DNA from: Thalassoglobus polymorphus
GTDB taxonomy: Bacteria; Planctomycetota; Planctomycetia; Planctomycetales; Planctomycetaceae
Assembly: GCF_007744255.1 (NCBI RefSeq)
Contig: NZ_CP036267.1
Span: 3,752,001-3,816,000 of the forward strand
Length of the DNA: 64,000 nucleotides
Direction: 5' to 3'
This document shows, piece by piece, positions 40,165-48,767 of this stretch. How positions within the stretch are numbered: position 1 is the stretch's first letter; every line of letters starts with the position of its first letter. The translations under genes were made by a program, and so were the position numbers. Below the pieces are notes generated by a model. It saw only the letters and a program-made list of their open reading frames with translations, searched no databases and was not told the DNA's origin.

Positions 40165-40755
40165 TCACAAAGCGATCGCAAAGATTGCCAGAATTGCCAG
40201 CCAGGCGACTCCGAGGAAATGCCAGAACCAGGCACAAAAACGGACGCCCCAATTGTACTCGTGGTCGTACCGGTCCGACTTGCTGCGGACAATGACGAAG
40301 GCGACGAACATCAAAGCAATGAAAAAATGCAGGCTGTGGAGCGACGCAAAGGAGACAACAAATCCGAGAACGCCTTCAGATGCATCTTCTGGACCTCGAT
40401 AAGTCGGAAACATCGACCATATTCCGTAGGTCTGAATCCCGACAAACAGCACTCCCAAAACCATGCTGATTTTCAGTTGTCGACGAAATTGAAGTTGCTT
40501 TTCCTGGCTGACATATTGAACAGCACTGTGCAACGAACAAGAGCCGCAAAGTAACAACAGCGAACTGATTGCAAATGCAGGGGGAAATCGAAACTCCCGG
40601 ACCTCAGCCGGTTTTCCGATCCAGTGGATCAACATCCATGTCAGTACTCCAGAGGCAGTGAGCGCAAGAAGAGACAGCCCAAAGAACTGCAGCGCCTGGC
40701 GACTGAGACCTTCGGCATTCCGTGATGGCACTGGTGGGAAGTGCCTCGAACTCAA
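40165..40755 (-). CDS. Stand-alone cytochrome c oxidase subunit III-like protein
   Basis: 196 residues with five hydrophobic segments. The end is typical of haem-copper oxidase subunit III: SLHSLHFFIALMFVAFVIV, then YDHEYNWGVRFCAWFWHFLG and VAWLAILAIFAIAL, matching the conserved HxLHxxxG helix and the WYWHFxDxxW helix. It starts with TTG at 40755, supported by AGGGAG five bases upstream. No oxidase catalytic subunits are nearby, so it may serve an oxidase encoded elsewhere or be a diverged stand-alone copy. Confidence 0.82.
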   Translation of the reverse strand: MSSRHFPPVPSRNAEGLSRQALQFFGLSLLALTASGVLTWMLIHWIGKPAEVREFRFPPAFAISSLLLLCGSCSLHSAVQYVSQEKQLQFRRQLKISMVLGVLFVGIQTYGIWSMFPTYRGPEDASEGVLGFVVSFASLHSLHFFIALMFVAFVIVRSKSDRYDHEYNWGVRFCAWFWHFLGVAWLAILAIFAIAL

Positions 40756-40848
40756 TTCAGCTCCCTTCGTGGCTCATGCGTCTCTGCGTTCTACACCGAT
40801 GAATCACCGGTCGCATAGTGCTCAAATTTTTTGAACTGTTCAGCTTTG

Positions 40849-42057
40849 CTACTTCTTCAAAAAACGGCCCATCAATTCATATCCGTTGTCGATGGTGTCA
40901 CCGGATGCGGCAGCTTGGACTTCATCGTACGACGGGACGTTTTTGCTTTCGATCCCTGCTCCACACATTGTGAACGGGACATATCCGTGGCTGTGCGTTT
41001 TGGTCCGCAAGAAGGTCGGGTGATCAGGGCAAACAAGGATCCTGTATTCACCCGTCGATTTCAGGTACTCATGAACCGGACCGACGATCTTCTCGTCAAT
41101 CTCCTCGAGCGCTTTGACTTTGGCATCAGCATGACCTTCGTGAGATGCTTCGTCCGTCGCTTCGACATGGACCACCACAAAATCGAGATCGCCTCGAAGA
41201 GCTTCAATCGCTGCGCGCCCTTTGGCAGCATAGTCGGTATCGAGATATCCAGTCGCCCCCTCAACTTCGATCACATCCCAGCCGAGGAGTTTGCCGATCC
41301 CGCGTAACAAATCGACGGCGGTAATAACGGCACTTCGGACTCCGTAGCGTTCAATGAACGGTTCCAGATTTGGCCGAGAGCCTTGCCCCCATAACCACGC
41401 CTGCGTGGCAGCCAACTCACCGTTTTCCGTCCGCTTCTGATTCGATTCGCACTCCGCAAAAAGCTCGACACTTTTCTCCATTAACTCTCGCAAGTCGCAC
41501 CCACCAGATCCCATTGGCAGAGACTCGTCGATCGGCTGATCAGTGATATCATGCGGCGGGACAGTATATGTGTCATCTGCGAACGGGGCCTTGCCGCCAC
41601 GGGCACGGTAGACCAACAGGTTTCGATAACTGACACCGGGATAGAATTTCCAGTGTTCACTTCCGCAGGTTTGCTTCTGCATGAGTCCGACGAGTTCAGC
41701 CGCGACGTCATTCGAAATTTGCCCCGCCGTGAAGCTTTTCATCTTCCCATCTTCGACTGTCACCAGATTGCAACGAATCGCCCAATCTCCCGGAAAAAGT
41801 TCAATCCCCTGGGCTGCTGCTTCAAGCGGTGCTCGACCTGTGTGGAATTCGTGCGGATCGTAACCAAACAGGCTCATCGTTCCGACATCGCTCCCCGATG
41901 GCATCGATTCCGGGACGTTATCGGTCTGGCCGATAATCCCAGCCTTCGAGATGGCATCCATATTCGGAGTCTTGGCAGCTTGAAGCGGAGTTTTGCCTCC
42001 TAAAGAGGCTTGCGGTTCATCAGCACACCCATCGGGAATCACGAGTACGTATTTCAT
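40849..42057 (-). CDS. apgM: Cofactor-independent phosphoglycerate mutase, archaeal type
   Basis: Interconverts 3- and 2-phosphoglycerate in glycolysis. About 402 residues of the ApgM branch of the alkaline phosphatase superfamily: KYVLVIPDGCADEPQ, PNMDAISKAG, PESMPSGSDVGTMSLFGYDP (with the catalytic serine region), TGRAPLEAAAQGI, VHVEATDEASHEGH and LVCPDHPT (metal-binding His and Asp residues). ATG 42057 is the family-like start; the in-frame upstream ATG at 42078 adds seven residues. The gene upstream is on the other strand, 0.9 kb away. Confidence 0.95.
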   Translation of the reverse strand: MKYVLVIPDGCADEPQASLGGKTPLQAAKTPNMDAISKAGIIGQTDNVPESMPSGSDVGTMSLFGYDPHEFHTGRAPLEAAAQGIELFPGDWAIRCNLVTVEDGKMKSFTAGQISNDVAAELVGLMQKQTCGSEHWKFYPGVSYRNLLVYRARGGKAPFADDTYTVPPHDITDQPIDESLPMGSGGCDLRELMEKSVELFAECESNQKRTENGELAATQAWLWGQGSRPNLEPFIERYGVRSAVITAVDLLRGIGKLLGWDVIEVEGATGYLDTDYAAKGRAAIEALRGDLDFVVVHVEATDEASHEGHADAKVKALEEIDEKIVGPVHEYLKSTGEYRILVCPDHPTFLRTKTHSHGYVPFTMCGAGIESKNVPSYDEVQAAASGDTIDNGYELMGRFLKK

Positions 42058-42984
42058 TTTATTCACATTCAGAGACATTCAGAGTCTTAACGATAATCGG
42101 CGGGGGGCAGTCTGCACCCCAACATGGATCTATGAATCGACGAAGTTTCCTGACAGCCATGCAGAGAACTCTTCCATTGTAGCAATTTGCTCTGAAATGA
42201 AACTGATAGGCCCTCGGCACCGTTGCAGCTGAGTGGGCCACTCATTTCACGATTCCGAGAACTCTACTCAGGGAATCCATCGTCTGAACACCGGCGCCGG
42301 AATGTTCAGCACTCTTGACACAATCGACACATCCACGTTCACCGCCACAAACACTACAACCGCTACAGCCGGCGTATTCAGACACTGCAAACAAAACGAA
42401 GATTCAACACAACATATATCTATGAAACACCTTAAGACAGAACAAAGAAGGCTGTCCACTGCCCCACAGAGCCCCGGTGGTACGGGTTATGCCAATTGTA
42501 GGAATTGTCAGGATCGAAACACCTGAACGGATTTCAACAATTTTAAGTTTTAAACCCTATTGGAGCTGGATTGAGAAAAGCGTTGAAGTAGGACGATTTG
42601 CTCTGCATGCAACAGGCAGATTTTGAGCCTTTACAAGACCATTGGAATCGTTTTTTCATTTCTGAAATGACGGCCACTGAATGCAGGTTTTGTAATAGTG
42701 AGTCCTCTTCAAACATGTGAGAGCGTGTGTGGCGACCTGAGACCTCGCCATGGGCGGCCAGACCGCCCGGAATCCTCGCGATTCCAGGAGACACTCTTCT
42801 TCCGCTCGCAATCGTGTTGATTGCGAATGAATTGAGGCAGGCATGTCCTCACGAAGTCGAGTGCGTCACTGCAAGACGTTGCTCCTGGTTGAGCGAGGTT
42901 TTTTCGATTTCTTCCCGATTAACTCCTCGAAGAAATCTCACGTTCTATCGATTCGCTGTGCTCGATCCAAAGTGGAGCGAAAAA
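42058..42984. other. Long leader region of the pilin-like gene
   Basis: About 930 bp without a recognised gene. The first 600 bp show nothing I can name. From 42731 to 42825 it holds four closely spaced hairpins (listed separately). The reading frame of the pilin-like gene stays open back to 42727, but that extension has no sensible signal or domain. Confidence 0.55.
42731..42825 (+). ncRNA. Cluster of four hairpins upstream of the pilin-like gene
   Basis: GGCGA...TCGCC (42731-42749, 5-bp stem), GGGCGG-CCAGA-CCGCCC (42752-42768), GGAATC-CTCGC-GATTCC (42769-42785) and CGCAATC-GTGTT-GATTGCG (42807-42825). The last three are perfect stems with 5-nt loops, and the second and third touch. They lie about 160 bp before the start codon. 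I take them as a structured 5' leader, possibly regulatory. I cannot match them to a known riboswitch. Confidence 0.4.
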
Positions 42985-43794
42985 ATGAACACGTTATTCA
43001 ATGCCTTCTGGCAAGATGAAATTGGCTTTGTTGTCTCTGCCGAGTTAGTTCTCGTCAGTACGGTGGGTGTCCTGGGGGTCATTGCTGGCCTTTCGCACGT
43101 GCGCGGTGCCGTCGTCGAAGAGTACAAAGACCTGGGTGACAGTTTCCGATCGATCGACCAGTCTTTCAGCTACAGCGGTTTTCGTGGTTGCAAAGCTTTC
43201 ACGGCAGGCTCAGCGTTTCTGGAAGACTGCGAAGAACCGGAAATTCACTTTACCGAGATCTACGACGGCTGCCCAACGCCATGCGCGACACCGTGCGAAT
43301 CACCTTGTGAAACGCCGTGTGAAACACCTTGCGAATCATGTCACACTCAGTACAAAGCTCCCCATGCCGCACCTCGCGCTACAACTCCTTGCGCAACGCC
43401 ATGCGATACACCCTGCTCGAGTGGCTGTGCTAATGGTTGCCAGACCGTTGGTGAAACGAACGTCGCTGGGCAACTCGAACCGATCCCATGTGATAGTTGT
43501 GGCGGTGCCTCGAAACACATCGGCGAGCGAGATTGTTGTCCGACAGAGATCTACGAAGAGGGAACAGTCCAACCATTGCGAGCTCCTCATTCAAACTTGA
43601 AGCCTCAATATCACGATGGATATCTGATCTCCTCTGGTCCACAGGAATACGAGCCCCTCTTTGAGGAAGGACCGGAAATCTCTGACAAAGTGACCGATCC
43701 GAACCCGCATGCGATTTACAACGTTCGAAGATACGTTGAAGCACCAGTCTGGCCGAAAACTCCAAAACTCGTTCCAAGATCGGCAGTCTGGTAA
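42985..43794 (+). CDS. Pilin-like membrane protein with periodic cysteine arrays
   Basis: 269 residues. The first 40 resemble a Flp/type IVb pilin or TadE-like N-terminus: FWQDEIGFVVSAELVLVSTV is a polar start, a glutamate (E20) early in a long hydrophobic helix (VLVSTVGVLGVIAGL). Then come 18 cysteines. Array one has C96, 100, 104, 108, 112, 116 and 119 in PCxx repeats (CATPCESPCETPCETPCESC); array two has C136, 140, 144, 148, 152. C169/C172 and C184/C185 follow. The tail is Pro/Tyr-rich. ATG 42985 follows GGAG. Disulfide cross-linking or metal binding of a surface filament is inference. Confidence 0.6.
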   Translation: MNTLFNAFWQDEIGFVVSAELVLVSTVGVLGVIAGLSHVRGAVVEEYKDLGDSFRSIDQSFSYSGFRGCKAFTAGSAFLEDCEEPEIHFTEIYDGCPTPCATPCESPCETPCETPCESCHTQYKAPHAAPRATTPCATPCDTPCSSGCANGCQTVGETNVAGQLEPIPCDSCGGASKHIGERDCCPTEIYEEGTVQPLRAPHSNLKPQYHDGYLISSGPQEYEPLFEEGPEISDKVTDPNPHAIYNVRRYVEAPVWPKTPKLVPRSAVW

Positions 43795-43887
43795 CCTCCG
43801 TTATAGCGAGGCTCTTCGGCAAAATGAGTCTCCAACTTGGGGAAAGCGTCTTGAAGAAGAGGCCGAGCTGTAGCGAATTTTGCAGAG

Positions 43888-43926
43888 AGTGGTACGATCT
43901 ACAAATGTGGGTCGGACCACTTTTTT
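43888..43926 (+). terminator. Rho-independent terminator after the pilin-like gene
   Basis: AGTGGT-A-CGATC pairs with GGTCG-G-ACCACT (one internal mismatch, one G-T pair) and is followed directly by TTTTTT. It ends 132 bp after the stop. The rest of the 364-bp gap to the next gene shows nothing else. Confidence 0.7.
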
Positions 43927-44158
43927 CGTTGAAGAGACAGCGAAGATCAAAATGATCAGCGCGGTGAGTTCGATCAGACAAATCACGGCGGAAATCACGG
44001 TGAGAAATCACAGGGGAATGCTGTCAGGCGACCACCAGAAAACCCTCCCCCACGTACTACGATGTACAACGAAGATCTGCTCTCGTTACGAGGGCTTCAG
44101 AGAGCCGTCGTCCGAGCAGCTTCAAAATCTTTCACAGAGTGTTCTGTTTTTCAACTGA

Positions 44159-45610
44159 ATGACTACTTCAACTCCTAATCTTGTTCCACAATCTGGTGAG
44201 AAAATCCTGTTTATTACAGGACGTCTTGCAGAAGCGGTCACTCGCCAAGTGGTTGAAGAAGTAAGTCAAGCGATGGGCTTCGCTGCGGATGTTCATGTTG
44301 TCGGTATCTCTGTTGCTGCTCTGACTCACGCCGACTGGTTGAACCGCAAGCTCACCGACCAACCGAGCGGATACGACGCGGTTTTCGTTCCGGGGTGGTG
44401 TCAGGGAGACCTCGCTCCCCTCTCCGATCGGTTTGGGGTTCCGTTTCGACTTGGTCCGAAAGACATTCTCGATCTCGCCGAGTTTTTCGGTCGACAATCA
44501 CGCGGGCCAGTCTCTCTTGATCGCTACGATATCGAGATCATTGCCGAAATTAATCACGCTCCTCGATTGAAACATCAGGAGATTCTGGAGATTGCAAATC
44601 GATACCGGCGTGACGGCGCCGATGTGATCGATATCGGATGCATCCCGGGAGAGAGTTGGCAGCAGACAGGCGAAGTTGTCTCGATGTTGATCGCTGAAGG
44701 GTTTCGCATTTCGATCGACAGCTTTGATCGATATGAAGTGGAGTCTGCGATAAAAGCAGGTGCAGAACTTGTATTGAGTTGCAATTCAACAAACGTTGAC
44801 TGGCTGTCGCAGCTTGGAGTTGAAGTTGTCGTCATTCCGGACGATCCGGCAGAAACAAGTTCGATGTGGGAGACTGCCGAGAAGTTCAAGCTGGCAAACT
44901 GCCCTCATCGGCTCGATCCAATTCTAGAACCGATCGGGTTTGGATTCGCAGCTTCTCTGGCACGATATTACGAAGCTCGACGACAAGCCCCTGAGCAACC
45001 GATCATGATGGGGATTGGAAATCTCACCGAAATGACAGAGGTCGACAGCGCCGGATTGAATGCACTCTTCGCGGCGATTTGCCAGGAGTTAAAAATTCAG
45101 AGCGTGTTGGCGACGGAGGTCATTCCGTGGAGTCAATCTGCAGTTCGCGAGTTTGATCTTGCTCGTAAACTGATGAAGCACGCCGTCGAGAATCGACAAC
45201 TCCCTAAGCATGTGACTTCAGAATTGGTGATGCTTCGCGATCCAACGGTGAGTGAATTAGGTGCTTCGACTCTTGAGAACATGGCGAAGGAAATTCGCGA
45301 TGCGAACTATCGTATTTTCGTGGAACGCGATGAAATCCACATCATGAATCGAGATGGATATTGGCACGGTCGCGACGCGTTTGAAATTTTTGATGACTAC
45401 ATCGCACACGATCCCAACCTCGACGTGAATCATTCATTTTATCTCGGCTATGAGCTCGCCAAAGCGATCACTGCTTTGACATTGGGGAAGCAATATCGAC
45501 AGGACCAGGCACTGAATTGGGGGTTCCTCACCGTTCCGGAACAAAGTGTTCACGAACGTCGAAAACAAAAGAAAGCTTCTGCGAACAAGTCGAGGAAACC
45601 TGATGCCTGA
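44159..45610 (+). CDS. Dihydropteroate synthase-like protein (C1-carrier biosynthesis)
   Basis: 483 residues. After an N-terminal domain of about 120 residues (EKILFITGRLAEAVTRQVVE, AVFVPGWCQGDL) comes a DHPS-like TIM barrel: EIIAEINHAPRLKHQEIL, DGADVIDIGCIPGESWQQ, GFRISIDSFDRYEVESAI, LVLSCNSTNVDW and IMMGIGNLTEMTEVDSAG. This is the DHPS-related family of methanogens, methylotrophs and planctomycetes, thought to act in tetrahydromethanopterin synthesis rather than folate. That role is established knowledge of the family, not proved here. Its last 8 bases overlap pabB, so the two are coupled. Confidence 0.85.
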   Translation: MTTSTPNLVPQSGEKILFITGRLAEAVTRQVVEEVSQAMGFAADVHVVGISVAALTHADWLNRKLTDQPSGYDAVFVPGWCQGDLAPLSDRFGVPFRLGPKDILDLAEFFGRQSRGPVSLDRYDIEIIAEINHAPRLKHQEILEIANRYRRDGADVIDIGCIPGESWQQTGEVVSMLIAEGFRISIDSFDRYEVESAIKAGAELVLSCNSTNVDWLSQLGVEVVVIPDDPAETSSMWETAEKFKLANCPHRLDPILEPIGFGFAASLARYYEARRQAPEQPIMMGIGNLTEMTEVDSAGLNALFAAICQELKIQSVLATEVIPWSQSAVREFDLARKLMKHAVENRQLPKHVTSELVMLRDPTVSELGASTLENMAKEIRDANYRIFVERDEIHIMNRDGYWHGRDAFEIFDDYIAHDPNLDVNHSFYLGYELAKAITALTLGKQYRQDQALNWGFLTVPEQSVHERRKQKKASANKSRKPDA

Positions 45611-47003
45611 GTTCCCTCTCTTCCGTGAAATCATTCCCTCTCCGTCCGTTGAAGAGACGCTCGCTCTTTTTTCAGAACGCGATCATCTCGTTTTGCTCGA
45701 GAGCGTTCGGCGTCATGATTTACATGGGAGATACTCTTTTCTCGCTGCCGATCCAATTCAGACAAGCCTGCTTGATACGCCTGAGTATGGTGTTGATCCA
45801 TTCCGGGATGTCAAAAAATGGAGCGAGCAATTCAAAGCGACTCCTCACCCGGAACTCCCCCCATTTCAAGGAGGCTTTGCAGGCTTGCTCTCATATGATT
45901 TGGGTCGCTGCTGGGAACGACTGCCAGTTCCAATCCGTGAAGAGTTCGACCTTCCGGCTTGCGTGGTAGGTATGTATGACTGGGTCATCGCCTGGGACCA
46001 TCAGCAGGGTCGGTGCTGGGTCATCGCGCATGGATTCCCGGAGACTTCTTTGCAAGCGAGAAGAGCGAAGGCAGCCTCGACATGCAAAGAGCTGAGCGAA
46101 CAACTTCTGAATCAATCTCGCCATCAAAGCAGTCAAAGCAATTCGCAACTGGCCCCTCAACCACTAGAGTTTGAATTCAATATTGAGAGCAATTTCACAA
46201 AGGAAGAATATCTGGATGTCGTCCAGAGAGTCATCGATTACATCATCGCGGGAGATATTTTCCAGGCAAACCTGTCTCAACAACTGATGACGCACACGCA
46301 ACATTCTGCTCTCGAAATTTACACTTCGCTCCGACAACATAATCCCGCCCCATTTGCTGGATTGTTTCAACAGGCTGACTGGGCTGTCCTCTCGTCATCT
46401 CCCGAACGATTTATTCAGAAGCATGGACGTTTCGTTCGCACACGTCCTATCAAGGGGACACGTCAGCGACGCGTGATTCCTGAGGCAGACTTATTCACGC
46501 GCGATGAACTCCGCGAAAGCGAGAAGGACCAAGCTGAGAATGTGATGATTGTTGACCTCTTACGAAATGATCTTTCGCGAGTCTGCAAACCGGGGACGAT
46601 TCGAGTCCCTGAACTTTGCACTATTGAGAGTTATGAAACGGTCACACATCTTGTTTCAGAAGTTGTCGGCGAGTTGAAAGACGACGTCTCATTCTGGGAT
46701 GTCATCGCAGCGACGTTTCCCGGTGGTTCGATCACAGGGGCTCCGAAAATTCGCGCGATGGAAATCATCAGCGAACTGGAACAAGTCGCCCGAGGCCCTT
46801 ATTGCGGGAGCCTGTTTTATTGCGGATTTGATGGAACCGCCGACAGCAGTATTCTCATTCGAACGCTCACAAAACAGGGGGACAAACTTGTCTTTCCCGT
46901 AGGTGGCGGAATCGTCTCGCAATCGAATCCGCAGTCGGAATATGAGGAAACAGACCATAAAGCTGCTGGAATCCGAGCGGCCTTGAAATCGATTATGAAG
47001 TAA
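45603..47003 (+). CDS. pabB: Aminodeoxychorismate synthase component I
   Basis: Makes 4-amino-4-deoxychorismate from chorismate and ammonia on the way to p-aminobenzoate. 466 residues. The chorismate-binding signature is complete: GDIFQANLSQQL, SSSPERFIQ, TRPIKGTRQR (PIKGT, the PabB form with active-site lysine; TrpE has an alanine there), AENVMIVDLLRNDLSR, TFPGGSITGAPKIRAMEII and GGGIVSQSNPQSEYEET. ATG 45603 lies inside the end of the DHPS-like gene (8-base overlap). No glutaminase subunit (PabA) adjacent. Together the two genes supply and use pABA for a pterin cofactor. Confidence 0.95.
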   Translation: MPEFPLFREIIPSPSVEETLALFSERDHLVLLESVRRHDLHGRYSFLAADPIQTSLLDTPEYGVDPFRDVKKWSEQFKATPHPELPPFQGGFAGLLSYDLGRCWERLPVPIREEFDLPACVVGMYDWVIAWDHQQGRCWVIAHGFPETSLQARRAKAASTCKELSEQLLNQSRHQSSQSNSQLAPQPLEFEFNIESNFTKEEYLDVVQRVIDYIIAGDIFQANLSQQLMTHTQHSALEIYTSLRQHNPAPFAGLFQQADWAVLSSSPERFIQKHGRFVRTRPIKGTRQRRVIPEADLFTRDELRESEKDQAENVMIVDLLRNDLSRVCKPGTIRVPELCTIESYETVTHLVSEVVGELKDDVSFWDVIAATFPGGSITGAPKIRAMEIISELEQVARGPYCGSLFYCGFDGTADSSILIRTLTKQGDKLVFPVGGGIVSQSNPQSEYEETDHKAAGIRAALKSIMK

Positions 47004-47254
47004 TTCTTTCTCGCCGAACTCTCTCAATGTCTTGCGAAGTTGCACTTCCGTTCGTGTTATCTCGGTTGTAGCGGTTCGTTCGTTCCGAATGAGCACAAGT
47101 TCCCATTCATTGAATGTTGTGATTTGACCACATCGGCTGCCGACATAGGTTTTTACATTCAGGGCTGAAGCCGCTTGATTATCACGATGGGTGAACTCAG
47201 CGACTTTCAAAGCGTGTGATCTCCTTTCTCTCTAACTTTTCGGACCGGCTCTCA

Positions 47255-48718
47255 ATGTCGACTCATCAAGAAGAAGATTTTTCAATGGACGAACTTCTTG
47301 AAGGATTCCAGTCAGTGACTGGTCCTGAAGAAGATGATGCGAACGAGGAACAACCAGCCGAAAAAATCCTGGCCCATGATGCGATTCGAGGAAACAAACA
47401 ACTTGAGGAACTGTTTGAACGCGTACATTCGTTATTGGGAAACGCCGACGACGAAGAGATCTCATTCAAGCCAAAGATCCCGGAGACCCTCAGCGAAACA
47501 AAACTGAGCGCAGACGAAATTGAAAAACTCGTCCTGAAATTCCTGCTTCAAAAAGGCTCCGCTGCCGGACGTTCAATCAGTGCTCAAATTGCGATTCCGT
47601 TCGGAATTCTATTTCCCTTATTGAAAGTCTGGAAGAATGATCAGCTGATCACGTTCAAGAACGCAGCTGAAATGGGAGATTACGTTTTTGGAATCACTGA
47701 TCTCGGACGAGAACGAGCACGAAAATATGCAATAGAGTGCAGCTACTACGGCGCTGCTCCAGTTGGACTTCCCGAGTATCTCCATTCGATGGCCATGCAA
47801 ACCATCGCTGGTATGGAAGCAACCGAACAGGACTTAAATCGAGCGTTCTCTGACCTGCTGATCAGCAAAGAGATGTTTCACAAACTTGGACCGGCGATCA
47901 ACTCGGGCCGAGGAATGTTCTTGTTTGGGGAACCGGGAAATGGAAAAACCAGTATCGCGGAACGAATCACATCGTGCTTTGGTGACACTGTCTGGATTCC
48001 TCGAACTCTTGGAATCGATGGTGATTTGATTCGACTCTTCGACCCGGGTGTCCATGAAATTGTCTTCGATGACGAAGACGAAACGATCTTCGACCTTTCT
48101 GGAGTCGACCCGCGTTGGGTACGAATTAAACGCCCCACGATTGTCGCGGGGGGTGAACTCACGATGAAGGAACTCGAAGTCACCCAAAATCCGATTACAA
48201 AAATTTGCGAATCGCCACTGCAATTGAAGAGTAACTGCGGAACACTGGTGATCGACGATTTCGGTCGACAAACCATGCCGGTCGAGGTCTTGCTCAACAG
48301 GTGGATCGTCCCACTCGAAAAACGGTTCGACTACTTGAACTTGCCGAGCGGAAAGAAAGTTCAGGTTCCATTCGATCAGCTGATTATCTTTTCAACAAAT
48401 CTGGAACCGAACGATCTGGTGGACGGAGCGTTCCTGCGCCGAATCCCGTACAAGATTCAGGTTCCCGATCCGCTTCCTGAACACTTTGTGAAGTTGTTCG
48501 ACATCATGGCTCCGAAAGTCGGGCTCATCAACGATCCCGAGGCGGTTGAGTACCTGATTGATACACATTACATCCCGAAACAACGTCCGTTTCGAAACTG
48601 TCAGCCGCGCGACCTGTTACTTCAGGTGCGAAACTTTTGTGTCTATCGAAAGCTTCCCAAAAAGGTCACGAAGGAAGCTTTCGACTTCGCTGTCGACAAT
48701 TATTTCTCAATGATGTAA
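47255..48718 (+). CDS. AAA-type ATPase with N-terminal helical domain
   Basis: About 487 residues. The N-terminal 200 residues are acidic then helical ([40 protein letters not shown]). The ATPase has Walker [16 protein letters not shown] (near 225-233), Walker [12 protein letters not shown], a sensor [20 protein letters not shown] with an arginine-finger-like end, and a helical lid ([17 protein letters not shown]). It resembles ATPases that planctomycetes and other bacteria carry in several copies, function unassigned. Start unsure: GTG 47216, ATG 47255 and ATG 47285 are all in frame. Convergent with the MscS gene, 49 bp away. Confidence 0.8.
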   Translation: MSTHQEEDFSMDELLEGFQSVTGPEEDDANEEQPAEKILAHDAIRGNKQLEELFERVHSLLGNADDEEISFKPKIPETLSETKLSADEIEKLVLKFLLQKGSAAGRSISAQIAIPFGILFPLLKVWKNDQLITFKNAAEMGDYVFGITDLGRERARKYAIECSYYGAAPVGLPEYLHSMAMQTIAGMEATEQDLNRAFSDLLISKEMFHKLGPAINSGRGMFLFGEPGNGKTSIAERITSCFGDTVWIPRTLGIDGDLIRLFDPGVHEIVFDDEDETIFDLSGVDPRWVRIKRPTIVAGGELTMKELEVTQNPITKICESPLQLKSNCGTLVIDDFGRQTMPVEVLLNRWIVPLEKRFDYLNLPSGKKVQVPFDQLIIFSTNLEPNDLVDGAFLRRIPYKIQVPDPLPEHFVKLFDIMAPKVGLINDPEAVEYLIDTHYIPKQRPFRNCQPRDLLLQVRNFCVYRKLPKKVTKEAFDFAVDNYFSMM

Positions 48719-48767
48719 TCCGGTCACGAACTCAAATTCGAACTCGATCTGCGCGACACGTCTCTCA

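Noticed and set aside
42079..42530. Small coding frames upstream of the pilin-like gene
   Set aside because: Translations on both strands are short, unlike any family and without ribosome sites.
46689..47210. Minus-strand gene overlapping the end of pabB
   Set aside because: The first 70 codons lie in a gap and look fair, but the rest is antisense to conserved pabB sequence; no start signal or family seen.
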